A stretch of DNA of 64,000 bases from Rugamonas brunnea. Its GTDB lineage: Bacteria; Pseudomonadota; Gammaproteobacteria; Burkholderiales; Burkholderiaceae_D. The position numbers and the translations under genes were made by a program. The stretch lies in NCBI RefSeq assembly GCF_014042345.1, contig NZ_JACEZT010000013.1, positions 62,001-126,000 on the forward strand, in the 5' to 3' direction. The notes beneath the pieces were generated by a model. It made no database searches, was not told the origin of the DNA, and was given only the letters and a program-made list of their open reading frames with translations. Below, in pieces: positions 34,683 through 41,986 of this stretch (positions are counted from its first letter, which is position 1; every line of letters starts with the position of its first letter).

Positions 34683-34732
34683 ATCCAGCGCAGCGTGAAC
34701 ACGTGCAGCAGCTTGTCGAGCAAAGTTTTCAT
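33806..34732 (-). CDS. potH: putrescine ABC transporter permease PotH, copy 2
   Basis: Permease of 308 residues. The start at 34732 (MKTLLDKLLHVF) lies 14 bases after the potG stop; an in-frame extension to 34786 would run into potG and is rejected. From FTLRWITGRRLVIAVPFF onward it matches copy 1 with few changes (for example T for A in EPDATNPFG, and several between residues 65 and 100). The C-terminal two thirds are identical, including the EAA loop. Confidence 0.94.
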   Translation of the reverse strand: MKTLLDKLLHVFTLRWITGRRLVIAVPFFWLVCAFLVPFLIVMRISFTEPDATNPFGTLMTLVDGVITFKLKISNYLFIAQDDLYSLTYLSSIKFAAITTILCLLIGYPFAYFMARAKPTVRPVLMMMVMLPFWTSFLLRIYAWKGILANNGILNHFLISVGAITEPLHLMNTQFSLIIGMVYAYLPFMILPLYANLVKMDVRFLEAAADLGATPMQTFWRITVPLSKSGIIAGSMLVFIPAVGEYVIPELLGGPETLMIGHVLWDEFFTNNDWPMASSVTVVVILLILVPMAIFNKYKAEQQMAGRA

Positions 34733-34746
34733 GGCCTCGCTCCGCG

Positions 34747-35895
34747 TCAGCTGGTGAGCACGACGACGTCGGCGCCATCCCACCACGCATACACGCGCTG
34801 ATCGCGGCGCAGCGCCGTGTCGTCATGGCGGGCCGCGTTGGTGCGCGAGACCTTCAGTTCCATGCCGCTGTCGAGCTTCACGTGGTAGCGCGTCTCGTTG
34901 CCGAAGTAGGCCATGGCCGTGACCACACCCTGCACGCAGTTGTAGCCATGCTCGCCCGCGTGGGCGCGCTGTTCGGGCGTGGGTTCTTCCGCTTGCAGGC
35001 AGATCTTCTCGGGTCGCACGGCCACCGAGACGGGCATGTTGTCCGTGCCCGTGATGCCGTGGGTGACGTAGTGCCGGCACTCGGGCGAGTCGATGACCAC
35101 GTGGTCCGGCTGGTCGTCCGCCACGCGGCCGTCGAACAGGTTGACGCTGCCGATGAAGTCGGCCACGAAGCGGCAGTTGGGCGTCTCGTAGATCTCGCCC
35201 GGCTTGCCCACCTGGAGGATGCGGCCCTCGCTCATGACAGCGATGCGGGTGGCCATGCTCATGGCTTCGTCCTGGTCGTGGGTCACCATCACGCAGGTCA
35301 CGCCGACCTGCTCGATGATGTTGACCAGTTCCATCTGGGTGCGCTCGCGCAGTTTCTTGTCCAGCGCGCCGAGCGGTTCATCCAGCAGCAGCAACTGCGG
35401 ACGCTTGGCCAGGCTGCGCGCCAGCGCCACGCGCTGCTGCTGGCCGCCCGACAGCTGGTGCGGTTTGCGCTTGCCGTAGGCCTTCAACTGCACCAGGTCC
35501 AGCATCTGGTCCACGCGCTGCGCCACTTCGTCCTTGGGCAGGCCGTCGCGGCGCAGGCCGAAGGCGATGTTGTCCCACACGGTCAGGTGCGGGAACAGGG
35601 CGTAGGACTGGAACATCATGTTGATCGGGCGCTCGTAGGGCGGCACGTTGATGATGTCCTTGCCGGCCAGTTCGATCTGGCCCGAGGTGGGCGTCTCAAA
35701 GCCGGCCAGCATGCGCAGCAGCGTCGATTTGCCGCAGCCGGAGCTGCCCAGCAGCGCGAAGATCTCACCCTTGTCGATCGCGACCGACACATCGTTGACG
35801 GCCCTCACGCCATCGAATTCCTTGACCAGGTTACGTATCAACAGAAAAGGCTGGCCGGATTCGCCTTTGGCGGCGGCAGGTCGGTCTATGGTCAT
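34747..35895 (-). CDS. potG: putrescine ABC transporter ATP-binding protein PotG, copy 2
   Basis: ATPase of 382 residues beginning MTIDRPAAAKGESGQPFLL. Walker A GSSGCGKST, signature LSGGQQQRVALARSLA, Walker B LLLLDEPLGALDKK and MVTHDQ are all intact. The ATPase core matches copy 1 closely. The C-terminal domain has more substitutions, chiefly around residues 255-300 and near the end, so the two may respond to different partners or signals. It follows the third ligase by 106 bases, which include a perfect -10-like TATAAT on the minus strand (35973-35978). Confidence 0.94.
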   Translation of the reverse strand: MTIDRPAAAKGESGQPFLLIRNLVKEFDGVRAVNDVSVAIDKGEIFALLGSSGCGKSTLLRMLAGFETPTSGQIELAGKDIINVPPYERPINMMFQSYALFPHLTVWDNIAFGLRRDGLPKDEVAQRVDQMLDLVQLKAYGKRKPHQLSGGQQQRVALARSLAKRPQLLLLDEPLGALDKKLRERTQMELVNIIEQVGVTCVMVTHDQDEAMSMATRIAVMSEGRILQVGKPGEIYETPNCRFVADFIGSVNLFDGRVADDQPDHVVIDSPECRHYVTHGITGTDNMPVSVAVRPEKICLQAEEPTPEQRAHAGEHGYNCVQGVVTAMAYFGNETRYHVKLDSGMELKVSRTNAARHDDTALRRDQRVYAWWDGADVVVLTS

Positions 35896-35972
35896 AGTGT
35901 CAAAATATAAAATTTATAAGAGAGACAGCGTATGGCAGGCCGGTCGCGGGCCGCCGTTGTGGACAACCCGTG

Positions 35973-35978
35973 ATTATA
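35973..35978 (-). promoter_or_regulatory. candidate -10 box (TATAAT) upstream of potG copy 2
   Basis: ATTATA on the plus strand reads TATAAT on the minus strand, 78 bases before the potG copy 2 start. No convincing -35 box is seen at the right distance, so an internal promoter is only a suggestion. Confidence 0.3.
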
Positions 35979-36001
35979 GATGGAGCGCGGAGGATGGGGA
36001 A

Positions 36002-37372
36002 TCAGACATGCAACAACAAATGCTCGCGCTCCCACGGGCTGATGACGGTCATGAACTCGCGGTGCTCCAGTTCCTTGATGGCCGCGTAGACATCGATGAA
36101 GCGCTCGCCCAGCACGTCGCGCAGGCGCTCCTCGGAACGCAGCAGTTGCAACGCCTCCGGCAGGCCCTGGGGCAGCTCCTGCGGGTGGTTGTAGGCACTG
36201 TCGACCGTCATCGGCGTCGGCTCGATCTGCTCGATCATGCCCAGGTAGCCGCAGGCCAGCGTGACGGCCATCGCCAGGTAGGGATTGGCGTCCGCGCCGA
36301 TGATGCGGTTCTCCACGCGCCGCTCCTGCACGCCGGAGATGGGCACGCGAAAGCCCACCGTGCGGTTGTCCATGCCCCACTGGACGTTGATGGGCGCGGC
36401 CGTGTGGCGCACGATGCGGCGGTAGGAATTCACGTACGGCGCCATGATGGCCATGCAGGCCGGCGTGTAGCGCTGCAGGCCCCCGATGTAATGGCGGAAC
36501 AGCGTGGAGGGCGCGCCGTCGGCGTCGCTGAAGATGTTGCGGCAGGTGGCCGCATCGGCCACGCTCTGGTGCACATGCATGGCCGAACCGGGCTCGCCGC
36601 CCATCGGTTTGGCCATGAAGGTGGCGTACATCTTGTGCTTGAGGGCCGCCTCGCGCAGCGTGCGTTTGAAGTAGAACACCTTGTCGGCCAGCGCCAGCGC
36701 GTCGCCGTGCTGGAAGTTCAGGCCCATCTGGCCGGCGCCTGTCTCGTGGATCAGGGTATCCACGTCCAGGTTCATCATGTCGCAGTAGTCGTAGATGTCC
36801 TCGAACAGCGGATCGAATTCGTTGACGGCGTCGATGCTGTAGACCTGGCGCGACGTCTCAGCGCGGCCGCTGCGGCCCACGGGCGCCTTGAGCGGCAGGT
36901 CGGGATCGATGTTCTGCTCCGTCAGGTAGAACTCCAGTTCCGGCGCCACCACGGGCTTCCAGCCGCGGTCAGCGTACAGACGCAATACGCGGCGCAGCAC
37001 GGAGCGGGGCGCAAAATCGACCAGCGTGCCATCGGAGAAATAGCAATCGTGGATCACCTGCGCCGTGGGGTCCGTGGCCCAGGGAACGGTGGTGATGGTG
37101 GTGGGGTCGGCCCGCAGGATCATGTCGCGGTCGGTGCTGGAGATGGCGCGGTCGTAGGCGGCATCCTCAGTCGGGTAATTGCCCGTCACCGTCATGCCCA
37201 GCACGGCCTCGGGGATGCGCATGCCACGGTCCTGCGTGAACTTGGTGCGCGGCAGAATCTTCCCGCGCGCCACGCCCGTTAAGTCGGGCACCAGGCATTC
37301 AATTTCGGTGACGCGTTTATCGTTGAGCCACTGATCCATGTCGGCATCAGTGAAATTGTCGCGGATGGGCAT
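36002..37372 (-). CDS. glutamine synthetase-like gamma-glutamylpolyamine synthetase (third of three)
   Basis: Ligase of 456 residues, very close to the 26017-27387 protein: the same LVPDLTGVARGKILPR opening, PELEFYLTEQN, YCDMMNLDVDTLIHE, VNSYRRIVRHTAAPIN and NRIIGADANPYLAMAV. One difference is GLNFQHGD where the second ligase has EINFLHGD. The Glu lost here belongs to the conserved metal-site strand of glutamine synthetases (QMEIN in the other two, QMGLN here), so activity or specificity may differ. It is the first gene of the second set, with direct repeats 43-70 bases upstream. Confidence 0.9.
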   Translation of the reverse strand: MPIRDNFTDADMDQWLNDKRVTEIECLVPDLTGVARGKILPRTKFTQDRGMRIPEAVLGMTVTGNYPTEDAAYDRAISSTDRDMILRADPTTITTVPWATDPTAQVIHDCYFSDGTLVDFAPRSVLRRVLRLYADRGWKPVVAPELEFYLTEQNIDPDLPLKAPVGRSGRAETSRQVYSIDAVNEFDPLFEDIYDYCDMMNLDVDTLIHETGAGQMGLNFQHGDALALADKVFYFKRTLREAALKHKMYATFMAKPMGGEPGSAMHVHQSVADAATCRNIFSDADGAPSTLFRHYIGGLQRYTPACMAIMAPYVNSYRRIVRHTAAPINVQWGMDNRTVGFRVPISGVQERRVENRIIGADANPYLAMAVTLACGYLGMIEQIEPTPMTVDSAYNHPQELPQGLPEALQLLRSEERLRDVLGERFIDVYAAIKELEHREFMTVISPWEREHLLLHV

Positions 37373-37414
37373 TTGTACTCTCGACAGGCATGATCTGGCG
37401 ATCGATGAGCTAAT

Positions 37415-37442
37415 TTACCATATTTCAAATTACCCTATTTCA
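37415..37442 (-). promoter_or_regulatory. direct repeats upstream of the third ligase gene
   Basis: TTACCATATTTCA (37415-37427) and TTACCCTATTTCA (37430-37442) are 12/13 identical, 15 bases apart and in an AT-rich patch. On the coding strand they read TGAAATAKGGTAA twice. They lie just upstream of the ligase-potGHI set and look like a tandem operator for an unidentified regulator. Confidence 0.55.
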
Positions 37443-37526
37443 GGATGGTGCGAGATTTGCTCCACCAACGCGAACACTTAAAAAGTCGAGCAGTTGAAGC
37501 GGCAGGCCGGTCTGCAACGGCCAGAA

Positions 37527-37559
37527 GCGGAAGTCGCCGCAGCGACCTCCGCCTTTTTT
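37527..37559 (+). terminator. orphan plus-strand intrinsic terminator
   Basis: GCGGAAGTCGC (37527-37537) pairs with GCGACCTCCGC (37542-37552), 10 of 11 positions, around a CGCA loop, and is followed by C and six T's (37554-37559). It ends a rightward transcript, yet no plus-strand gene lies in 37373-37526. A small RNA, or an antisense or divergent transcript, is one explanation. On the minus strand it lies just after the secreted-protein gene but has no U-run there. Confidence 0.65.
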
Positions 37560-37577
37560 CCCATCAAAGCCATTGGA

Positions 37578-37958
37578 TCAGTGTGACTGATGCAAGCATG
37601 CCGCATCGTACTGGGAAACGCTGACGGGATTTTTCGAGTTTTGCGGCTGCTGCCCGGCATACACCGTTCCGGCATGGCCGTCAGGATTAAACGCCGAGCC
37701 AGGTGCCATTGCGGCATTGCCCGGTGTATTCGGTGCGCTCAAACTACCGCAGCTGGCGTTGGGTTGTCCCGTTTGCGGGGCTGGTTGCGGGGGCGCCGTC
37801 CTCGGTGCCGGTGCGGTAACGGCTTGCGTTCTTGCCGTGAACGTCGGCATGGTTGTTCGTGGCACGGCCAACGGGGCGCCGCCATGCGGGCTGGGAGCGC
37901 CTGCGACGGCCGTTGTGGCTATTGTCAGTGCCACTGACATCGTGAGTAATAACTTCAT
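37578..37958 (-). CDS. small secreted Pro/Ala-rich hypothetical protein
   Basis: Protein of 126 residues. The start at 37958 is chosen because GAGG lies 7 bases upstream and the protein then opens with a clear signal peptide (MKLLLTMSVALTIATTAVAG). The mature part is rich in Pro, Ala, Thr and Gly (TAPAPRTAPPQPAPQTGQ) with two Cys (ASCGSL and DAACLHQ) that could form a disulfide. It looks disordered, with no catalytic motif. Function unknown. It lies alone at the left side of a small accessory islet, and the orphan terminator is 18 bases beyond its stop. Confidence 0.6.
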   Translation of the reverse strand: MKLLLTMSVALTIATTAVAGAPSPHGGAPLAVPRTTMPTFTARTQAVTAPAPRTAPPQPAPQTGQPNASCGSLSAPNTPGNAAMAPGSAFNPDGHAGTVYAGQQPQNSKNPVSVSQYDAACLHQSH

Positions 37959-38225
37959 GGCAAACCTCATTAAAGGACTGGACCCTGCAAGTCACCATGG
38001 TTCATCCGGCCAGGGTATTGCCGAATGGGGGCATACAGTACATCCCGTTGCACGATACGATGGTTCTCAGCCGTTTTCCTAACGTGGCGTACCGCTGCCA
38101 AAGCCACACATCGCAAAATTCAACTGCGTGAGAATCTGAGCGGGTTTAATGAATGCAAACTGTTATGATGTCATTTATGCAACTCGCAGTAGGGAAACTT
38201 AGAATGTTTTTTGGGGAAGGTATTG

Positions 38226-38582
38226 ATGAGCAAAGTCACGACCGGACTCATAGGAATATCCAGCGCCGCTATTACCTTCGTCGTTGCCTTTGCTAACCAC
38301 GCGGGCCTTGAGAATTTCCCTGGAATTGTCAGGTTGGTAGCTATCGTGTTGTCGGCATTGGCAATAGGACTAATTCAGGGATTTTTTGTACAACGTGCCA
38401 GGCATAGAACCATAGCTATAGGCGCATTTTTCGGCCTATTGATATTGTGGTCGCCAGTCATTGTCATGACCTACGGATTTGCTTTAATGGGGCTGCCGTT
38501 CCTGGCTGCCTTTGCTATCCTCGTATTCTTCGGGGCAAAGGCTGGCGCCAATTTGAGACTGAAGTCTTGCTGGTCCGTATAG
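38226..38582 (+). CDS. small membrane protein of unknown function, lower G+C
   Basis: Protein of 118 residues with three or four hydrophobic segments: GISSAAITFVVAFA, LVAIVLSALAIGLIQGFFV, AIGAFFGLLILWSPVIVMTYG and MGLPFLAAFAILVFFGAKAG. The start at 38226 has GGAAGG 5 bases upstream. By eye the gene is only about half G+C, well below its neighbours, and uses A/T-ending codons freely, which suggests recent transfer. The antitoxin gene follows 44 bases later. I do not recognise the family. It could be part of a mobile cassette with the toxin-antitoxin pair. Confidence 0.65.
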   Translation: MSKVTTGLIGISSAAITFVVAFANHAGLENFPGIVRLVAIVLSALAIGLIQGFFVQRARHRTIAIGAFFGLLILWSPVIVMTYGFALMGLPFLAAFAILVFFGAKAGANLRLKSCWSV

Positions 38583-38626
38583 CACTCAGGGAGTGTGCTA
38601 CATTTGTCCCACTAACGGAGACTCCC

Positions 38627-38914
38627 ATGTCCACTACGACCACGATCCGCTTACCGAAGGAGCTGAAGGCGCGGATCGCCAGCGCCGCCGAGCGCACCGG
38701 CAAAACCACCCACAGCTTGATACTGGAAGCCATCACGGAAAAAGCCGAGCTGGAAGAACGACGGGCCGACATGGACACCGAGGCCGACGCCCGCTTCGCA
38801 CGGATCGCCGCCACAGGCGAAACCATACCGTGGGCCGATATGCGACGCTATCTTGAAGATCACGTAGCGGGCCGGCCGGCAACGCCCCCCACGGCAAAGA
38901 AGAAACCTGGCTAA
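38627..38914 (+). CDS. ribbon-helix-helix antitoxin (CopG/RelB-like)
   Basis: Protein of 95 residues that opens with the strand-helix-helix pattern STTTTIRLPKELKARIASAA-ERTGKTTHSLILEAI, typical of ribbon-helix-helix antitoxins that bind their own operator as dimers. The acidic C-terminal part (LEERRADMDTEADARFARIA, GETIPWADMRRYLE) would cover the toxin. ACGGAG lies 6 bases before the ATG. The toxin gene begins 2 bases after the stop, so the pair is co-expressed. It is related in plan, not in close sequence, to the antitoxin at 5365-5643. Confidence 0.85.
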   Translation: MSTTTTIRLPKELKARIASAAERTGKTTHSLILEAITEKAELEERRADMDTEADARFARIAATGETIPWADMRRYLEDHVAGRPATPPTAKKKPG

Positions 38915-38916
38915 AC

Positions 38917-39219
38917 GTGGCGCAAGTCGAGCTTGCACCTGAAATTTTCGAAGACTTCAGCCGCATCCTTGCGTATCTGGAGCGACACCAAATCGCCGAC
39001 GGCCCCGCGCGGATTGTGGAAATCATGCATGCCATCGACGTACTGGCTCACAATCCGCTGATCGGCAGAGCAGTTGCCAACGGCAAGCGCGAATTGGTGA
39101 TAGGCCGAAAAGGACAAGGCTACCTTGCCCTCTACCACTACGTGGACGCGATTGACACGGTGTTCGTCCTGGCCGTGCGCAGCCAACGGGAAGCTGGCTA
39201 CGCGCGGCACGCGCCCTGA
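38917..39219 (+). CDS. ParE/RelE superfamily toxin
   Basis: Toxin of 100 residues with a GTG start 2 bases after the antitoxin stop. The ParE/RelE plan is clear: strand (VELAPEIFEDFSRIL), helical hairpin to about residue 45 (IVEIMHAIDVLAHNPLIGRA), then ELVIGRKGQGYLALYHYV and DTVFVLAVRSQREAGY, the usual end strands. The target (gyrase or ribosome-bound mRNA) is unknown. It converges on nasA with only 12 bases between stops. This pair marks the right end of the accessory islet between the polyamine and nitrate clusters. Confidence 0.88.
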   Translation: MAQVELAPEIFEDFSRILAYLERHQIADGPARIVEIMHAIDVLAHNPLIGRAVANGKRELVIGRKGQGYLALYHYVDAIDTVFVLAVRSQREAGYARHAP

Positions 39220-39231
39220 CGATGTTCGTCC

Positions 39232-41958
39232 TCAGGCCGCCCGCTCCTCCGCCACCGCCACCCGCGTTTCCACCAGCAGCTTCTTGATCTCCGGGACGCA
39301 GGAGCCGCAGTTGCCGCCCGCCTTCAGACAGGACGTCACCTGGGCCACCGTCTGCAGATCCTGCTGCACGATGGCGTTGCAGATGGTGTTGCGGCCCACG
39401 CCGAAGCACGAGCACACGGTCGGTCCCGTATCGGCGCCCTTCTCCACCGGCTGGCCCACCAGCAGGCCCACGCGGTCGATCTCGCTCAACTGCTCTTTGG
39501 AGAACAGGCCGGCCAGCCACGCGCGCGAGGGCATGTCCTGGCGCGGAGACAGGAAGATGCACTGGTCAATCTGGTCGTCCACCAAATGCACGGCGCGGTA
39601 CACGCCGGCGCTGCGGTCTTCGTATTCCAGCCAGTCGGCCTGCTCGCCCTGCACGCCCAGCAGGTCGCGCGCCCAGCTGGCGAAATCGGCGATGTTCTGG
39701 CGTCCGGCCAGTTCGTAGCGGGCGAAGTCGCGACCCTGGATGCGGGTCCAGTGGGCCACGCTGTCGAGGTTCAATTCGCTGCGGCTCAGGATGAAGCCGT
39801 GCCAGTTCAGCCGGAACTGCTCCACCCGCACCGGCGTGTGCTTGAATTCCGGTTCGCCCGACACGGGATCGACCACCGGGTTCACCAGCGCGCCCACGCG
39901 CGCGTCGGACGCCGTCTGGCCGTTCCAGTGGATGGGGATGAACACGCTGCCGCGCGCGATGCCGCCGCCGTGCTGCACGCGCGCCACCATCGAGCCCCAG
40001 GCAGTGCTGATGCGCGCCAGCTCGCCGGCGCGCACGCCGTGCAGCAGCGCATCTTGCGGGTGCATGTCGACGAACGATTCGGCGATGTGGTCGGCCAGCT
40101 TGGGTGCCTTGCCGGTGCGCGTCATGGTGTGCCAATGGTCGCGCACGCGGCCCGTGTTGAGCGCCAGCGGATAGTCTTCACATATCGTATTGACGGGCAG
40201 GCGTGGCGTGACGGCGATGAAGCGCGCCTTGCCGTCCGCATGGGCGTAGCGGCCGTCGCCGAACAGGCGGGCCTGGCCCAGCAGGTCGCCGGAATCGAGC
40301 CGCGTCACCGGCCACTGCACGGGCTCCAGCGCGTCGTAAGCCTTTCCGTCCATTCCGGCCAGTGCGCCGATGTTGAACGCGCGTGGCACATCGTCCACCG
40401 CGTTGCGGTAGCCGCTCAGGCGTGCGTGCTCGTCGAAGATCTCATGCGCGCTGTTGAAGTCGAAACCGGCGTAACCCATGCGCTGGGCGAAGCGGCACAA
40501 AATCTGCCAGTCGGGCAGCGCTTCGCCGGGCGCCGGCAGGAAGGCGCGCTGGCGCGAGATGCGGCGCTCGGAGTTGGTGACCGTGCCATCCTTCTCGCCC
40601 CAGCCCAGCGCCGGCAGCAGCACGTGGGCGCATGCGTTGGTGTCGGTGTTTTGCATGATATCGGTGGCCACCACCAGTTCGCACTTTTCCAGCGCGCGGC
40701 GGGCCTGGTCCGCGTCCGGCAGGCTGACCAGCGGGTTGGTGGCGATGATCCACACGGCCTTGACCTTGCCGTCCTCGATGGCGCGGAACAGGTCCACCGC
40801 CTTCAGGCCGGCCTTGTCGGCCATGCGCGGCGATTCCCAGAACGTCTGCACCAGTTCGCGGTGCTCGCCGCGCTCCAGATCCATGTGGGCGGCCAGCATG
40901 TTGGCCAGCCCGCCCACTTCGCGTCCGCCCATCGCGTTGGGCTGGCCCGTGATCGAAAACGGCCCCATGCCGGGCTGGCCGATGCGGCCGCCGAGCAGGT
41001 GGCAGTTGATGATGCTGTTGACTTTGTCCGTGCCGGCCGAGGACTGGTTCACGCCCATCGAGAACGCCGTCACCACCTTGGCAGTGGCCGCGAACGATTC
41101 GTAGAACTCCATCAGCACCGGCAGTTCGATGCGGCACTTGCGGGCCACGGCGGCAGGGTCGGCGCAATCGACATCGGCCGCTGCCACCGCTTCAGCCATG
41201 CCGTTGGTGTGGCGGGCGACGAAATCGGCGTCCACCGCGCCGTTGCGGGCCAGGTAGCTGAGCAAGCCGTTGAACAGCCACACGTCCGTGCCCTGCTTGA
41301 CGGACAGGTGCAGGTCGGCCAGTTCGCAGGTGGCCGTGCGGCGCGGGTCGATCACCACCAGCTTCACGTGCGGACGGGTCTCCTTGATGCGCGCGATGCG
41401 CTGGAACAGGATGGGATGGCACCAGGCCGTGTTGGAGCCCACCAGCACCACCATGTCGGCCAGTTCCAGATCCTCATAGCTGACCGGTACCAGGTCTTCG
41501 CCGAACGCGCGCTTGTGGCCGGCCACGGCCGACGACATGCACAGGCGCGAGTTGGTGTCGATGTTGGCGCTGCCCACGTAGCCCTTCATCAGCTTGTTGG
41601 CGACGTAGTAGTCCTCGGTCAGCAACTGGCCCGACACGTAGAACGCCACCGCGTCCGGCCCATGCTCGGCAATGATGTCCTGCCACTGCCCGGCCACCCG
41701 GTCCAGCGCCGCATCCCACGACACCTGGCGCAGCGCACCGTCCTCGCGCACCTGCGGGTGCAGCAGGCGGCCTTCCAGTCCCAGCGTTTCGCCCAGGGCC
41801 GAGCCCTTGACGCACAGCTTGCCGAAGTTGGCGGGATGGTTGCTATCGCCGGCGATATCAATGCCGCCGTCGCCCTTGGGCGTGGCCTTGACGCCGCAAC
41901 CCACGCCGCAATAAGCGCAGGTGGTGCGGACAGAGAGAGGTTCGAGTGACAGGTTCAC
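39232..41958 (-). CDS. nasA: assimilatory nitrate reductase, catalytic subunit
   Basis: Cytoplasmic molybdopterin enzyme of 908 residues that reduces nitrate to nitrite. The N-terminal [4Fe-4S] ligands are Cys14, Cys17, Cys21 and Cys49 (CAYCGVGCGV and KLCVKG). MGD-binding segments such as NSRLCMSSAVAGHKRAFGED, GPFSITGQPNAMGGREVGG and ALNTGRVRDHWHTMTRTGKA follow. The C-terminal ~60 residues add a BFD-like [2Fe-2S] domain (VCSCFGVGRNTICNAI, AGGNCGSC), as in NasA/NasC of proteobacteria. No Tat signal is present, consistent with assimilation. It is the last gene of the narK-nirB-nirD-oxidoreductase-nasA operon, 28 bases after the oxidoreductase. Confidence 0.95.
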   Translation of the reverse strand: MNLSLEPLSVRTTCAYCGVGCGVKATPKGDGGIDIAGDSNHPANFGKLCVKGSALGETLGLEGRLLHPQVREDGALRQVSWDAALDRVAGQWQDIIAEHGPDAVAFYVSGQLLTEDYYVANKLMKGYVGSANIDTNSRLCMSSAVAGHKRAFGEDLVPVSYEDLELADMVVLVGSNTAWCHPILFQRIARIKETRPHVKLVVIDPRRTATCELADLHLSVKQGTDVWLFNGLLSYLARNGAVDADFVARHTNGMAEAVAAADVDCADPAAVARKCRIELPVLMEFYESFAATAKVVTAFSMGVNQSSAGTDKVNSIINCHLLGGRIGQPGMGPFSITGQPNAMGGREVGGLANMLAAHMDLERGEHRELVQTFWESPRMADKAGLKAVDLFRAIEDGKVKAVWIIATNPLVSLPDADQARRALEKCELVVATDIMQNTDTNACAHVLLPALGWGEKDGTVTNSERRISRQRAFLPAPGEALPDWQILCRFAQRMGYAGFDFNSAHEIFDEHARLSGYRNAVDDVPRAFNIGALAGMDGKAYDALEPVQWPVTRLDSGDLLGQARLFGDGRYAHADGKARFIAVTPRLPVNTICEDYPLALNTGRVRDHWHTMTRTGKAPKLADHIAESFVDMHPQDALLHGVRAGELARISTAWGSMVARVQHGGGIARGSVFIPIHWNGQTASDARVGALVNPVVDPVSGEPEFKHTPVRVEQFRLNWHGFILSRSELNLDSVAHWTRIQGRDFARYELAGRQNIADFASWARDLLGVQGEQADWLEYEDRSAGVYRAVHLVDDQIDQCIFLSPRQDMPSRAWLAGLFSKEQLSEIDRVGLLVGQPVEKGADTGPTVCSCFGVGRNTICNAIVQQDLQTVAQVTSCLKAGGNCGSCVPEIKKLLVETRVAVAEERAA

Positions 41959-41986
41959 GATTGTTTCCAGTTCAGGCTAGGCCAGT

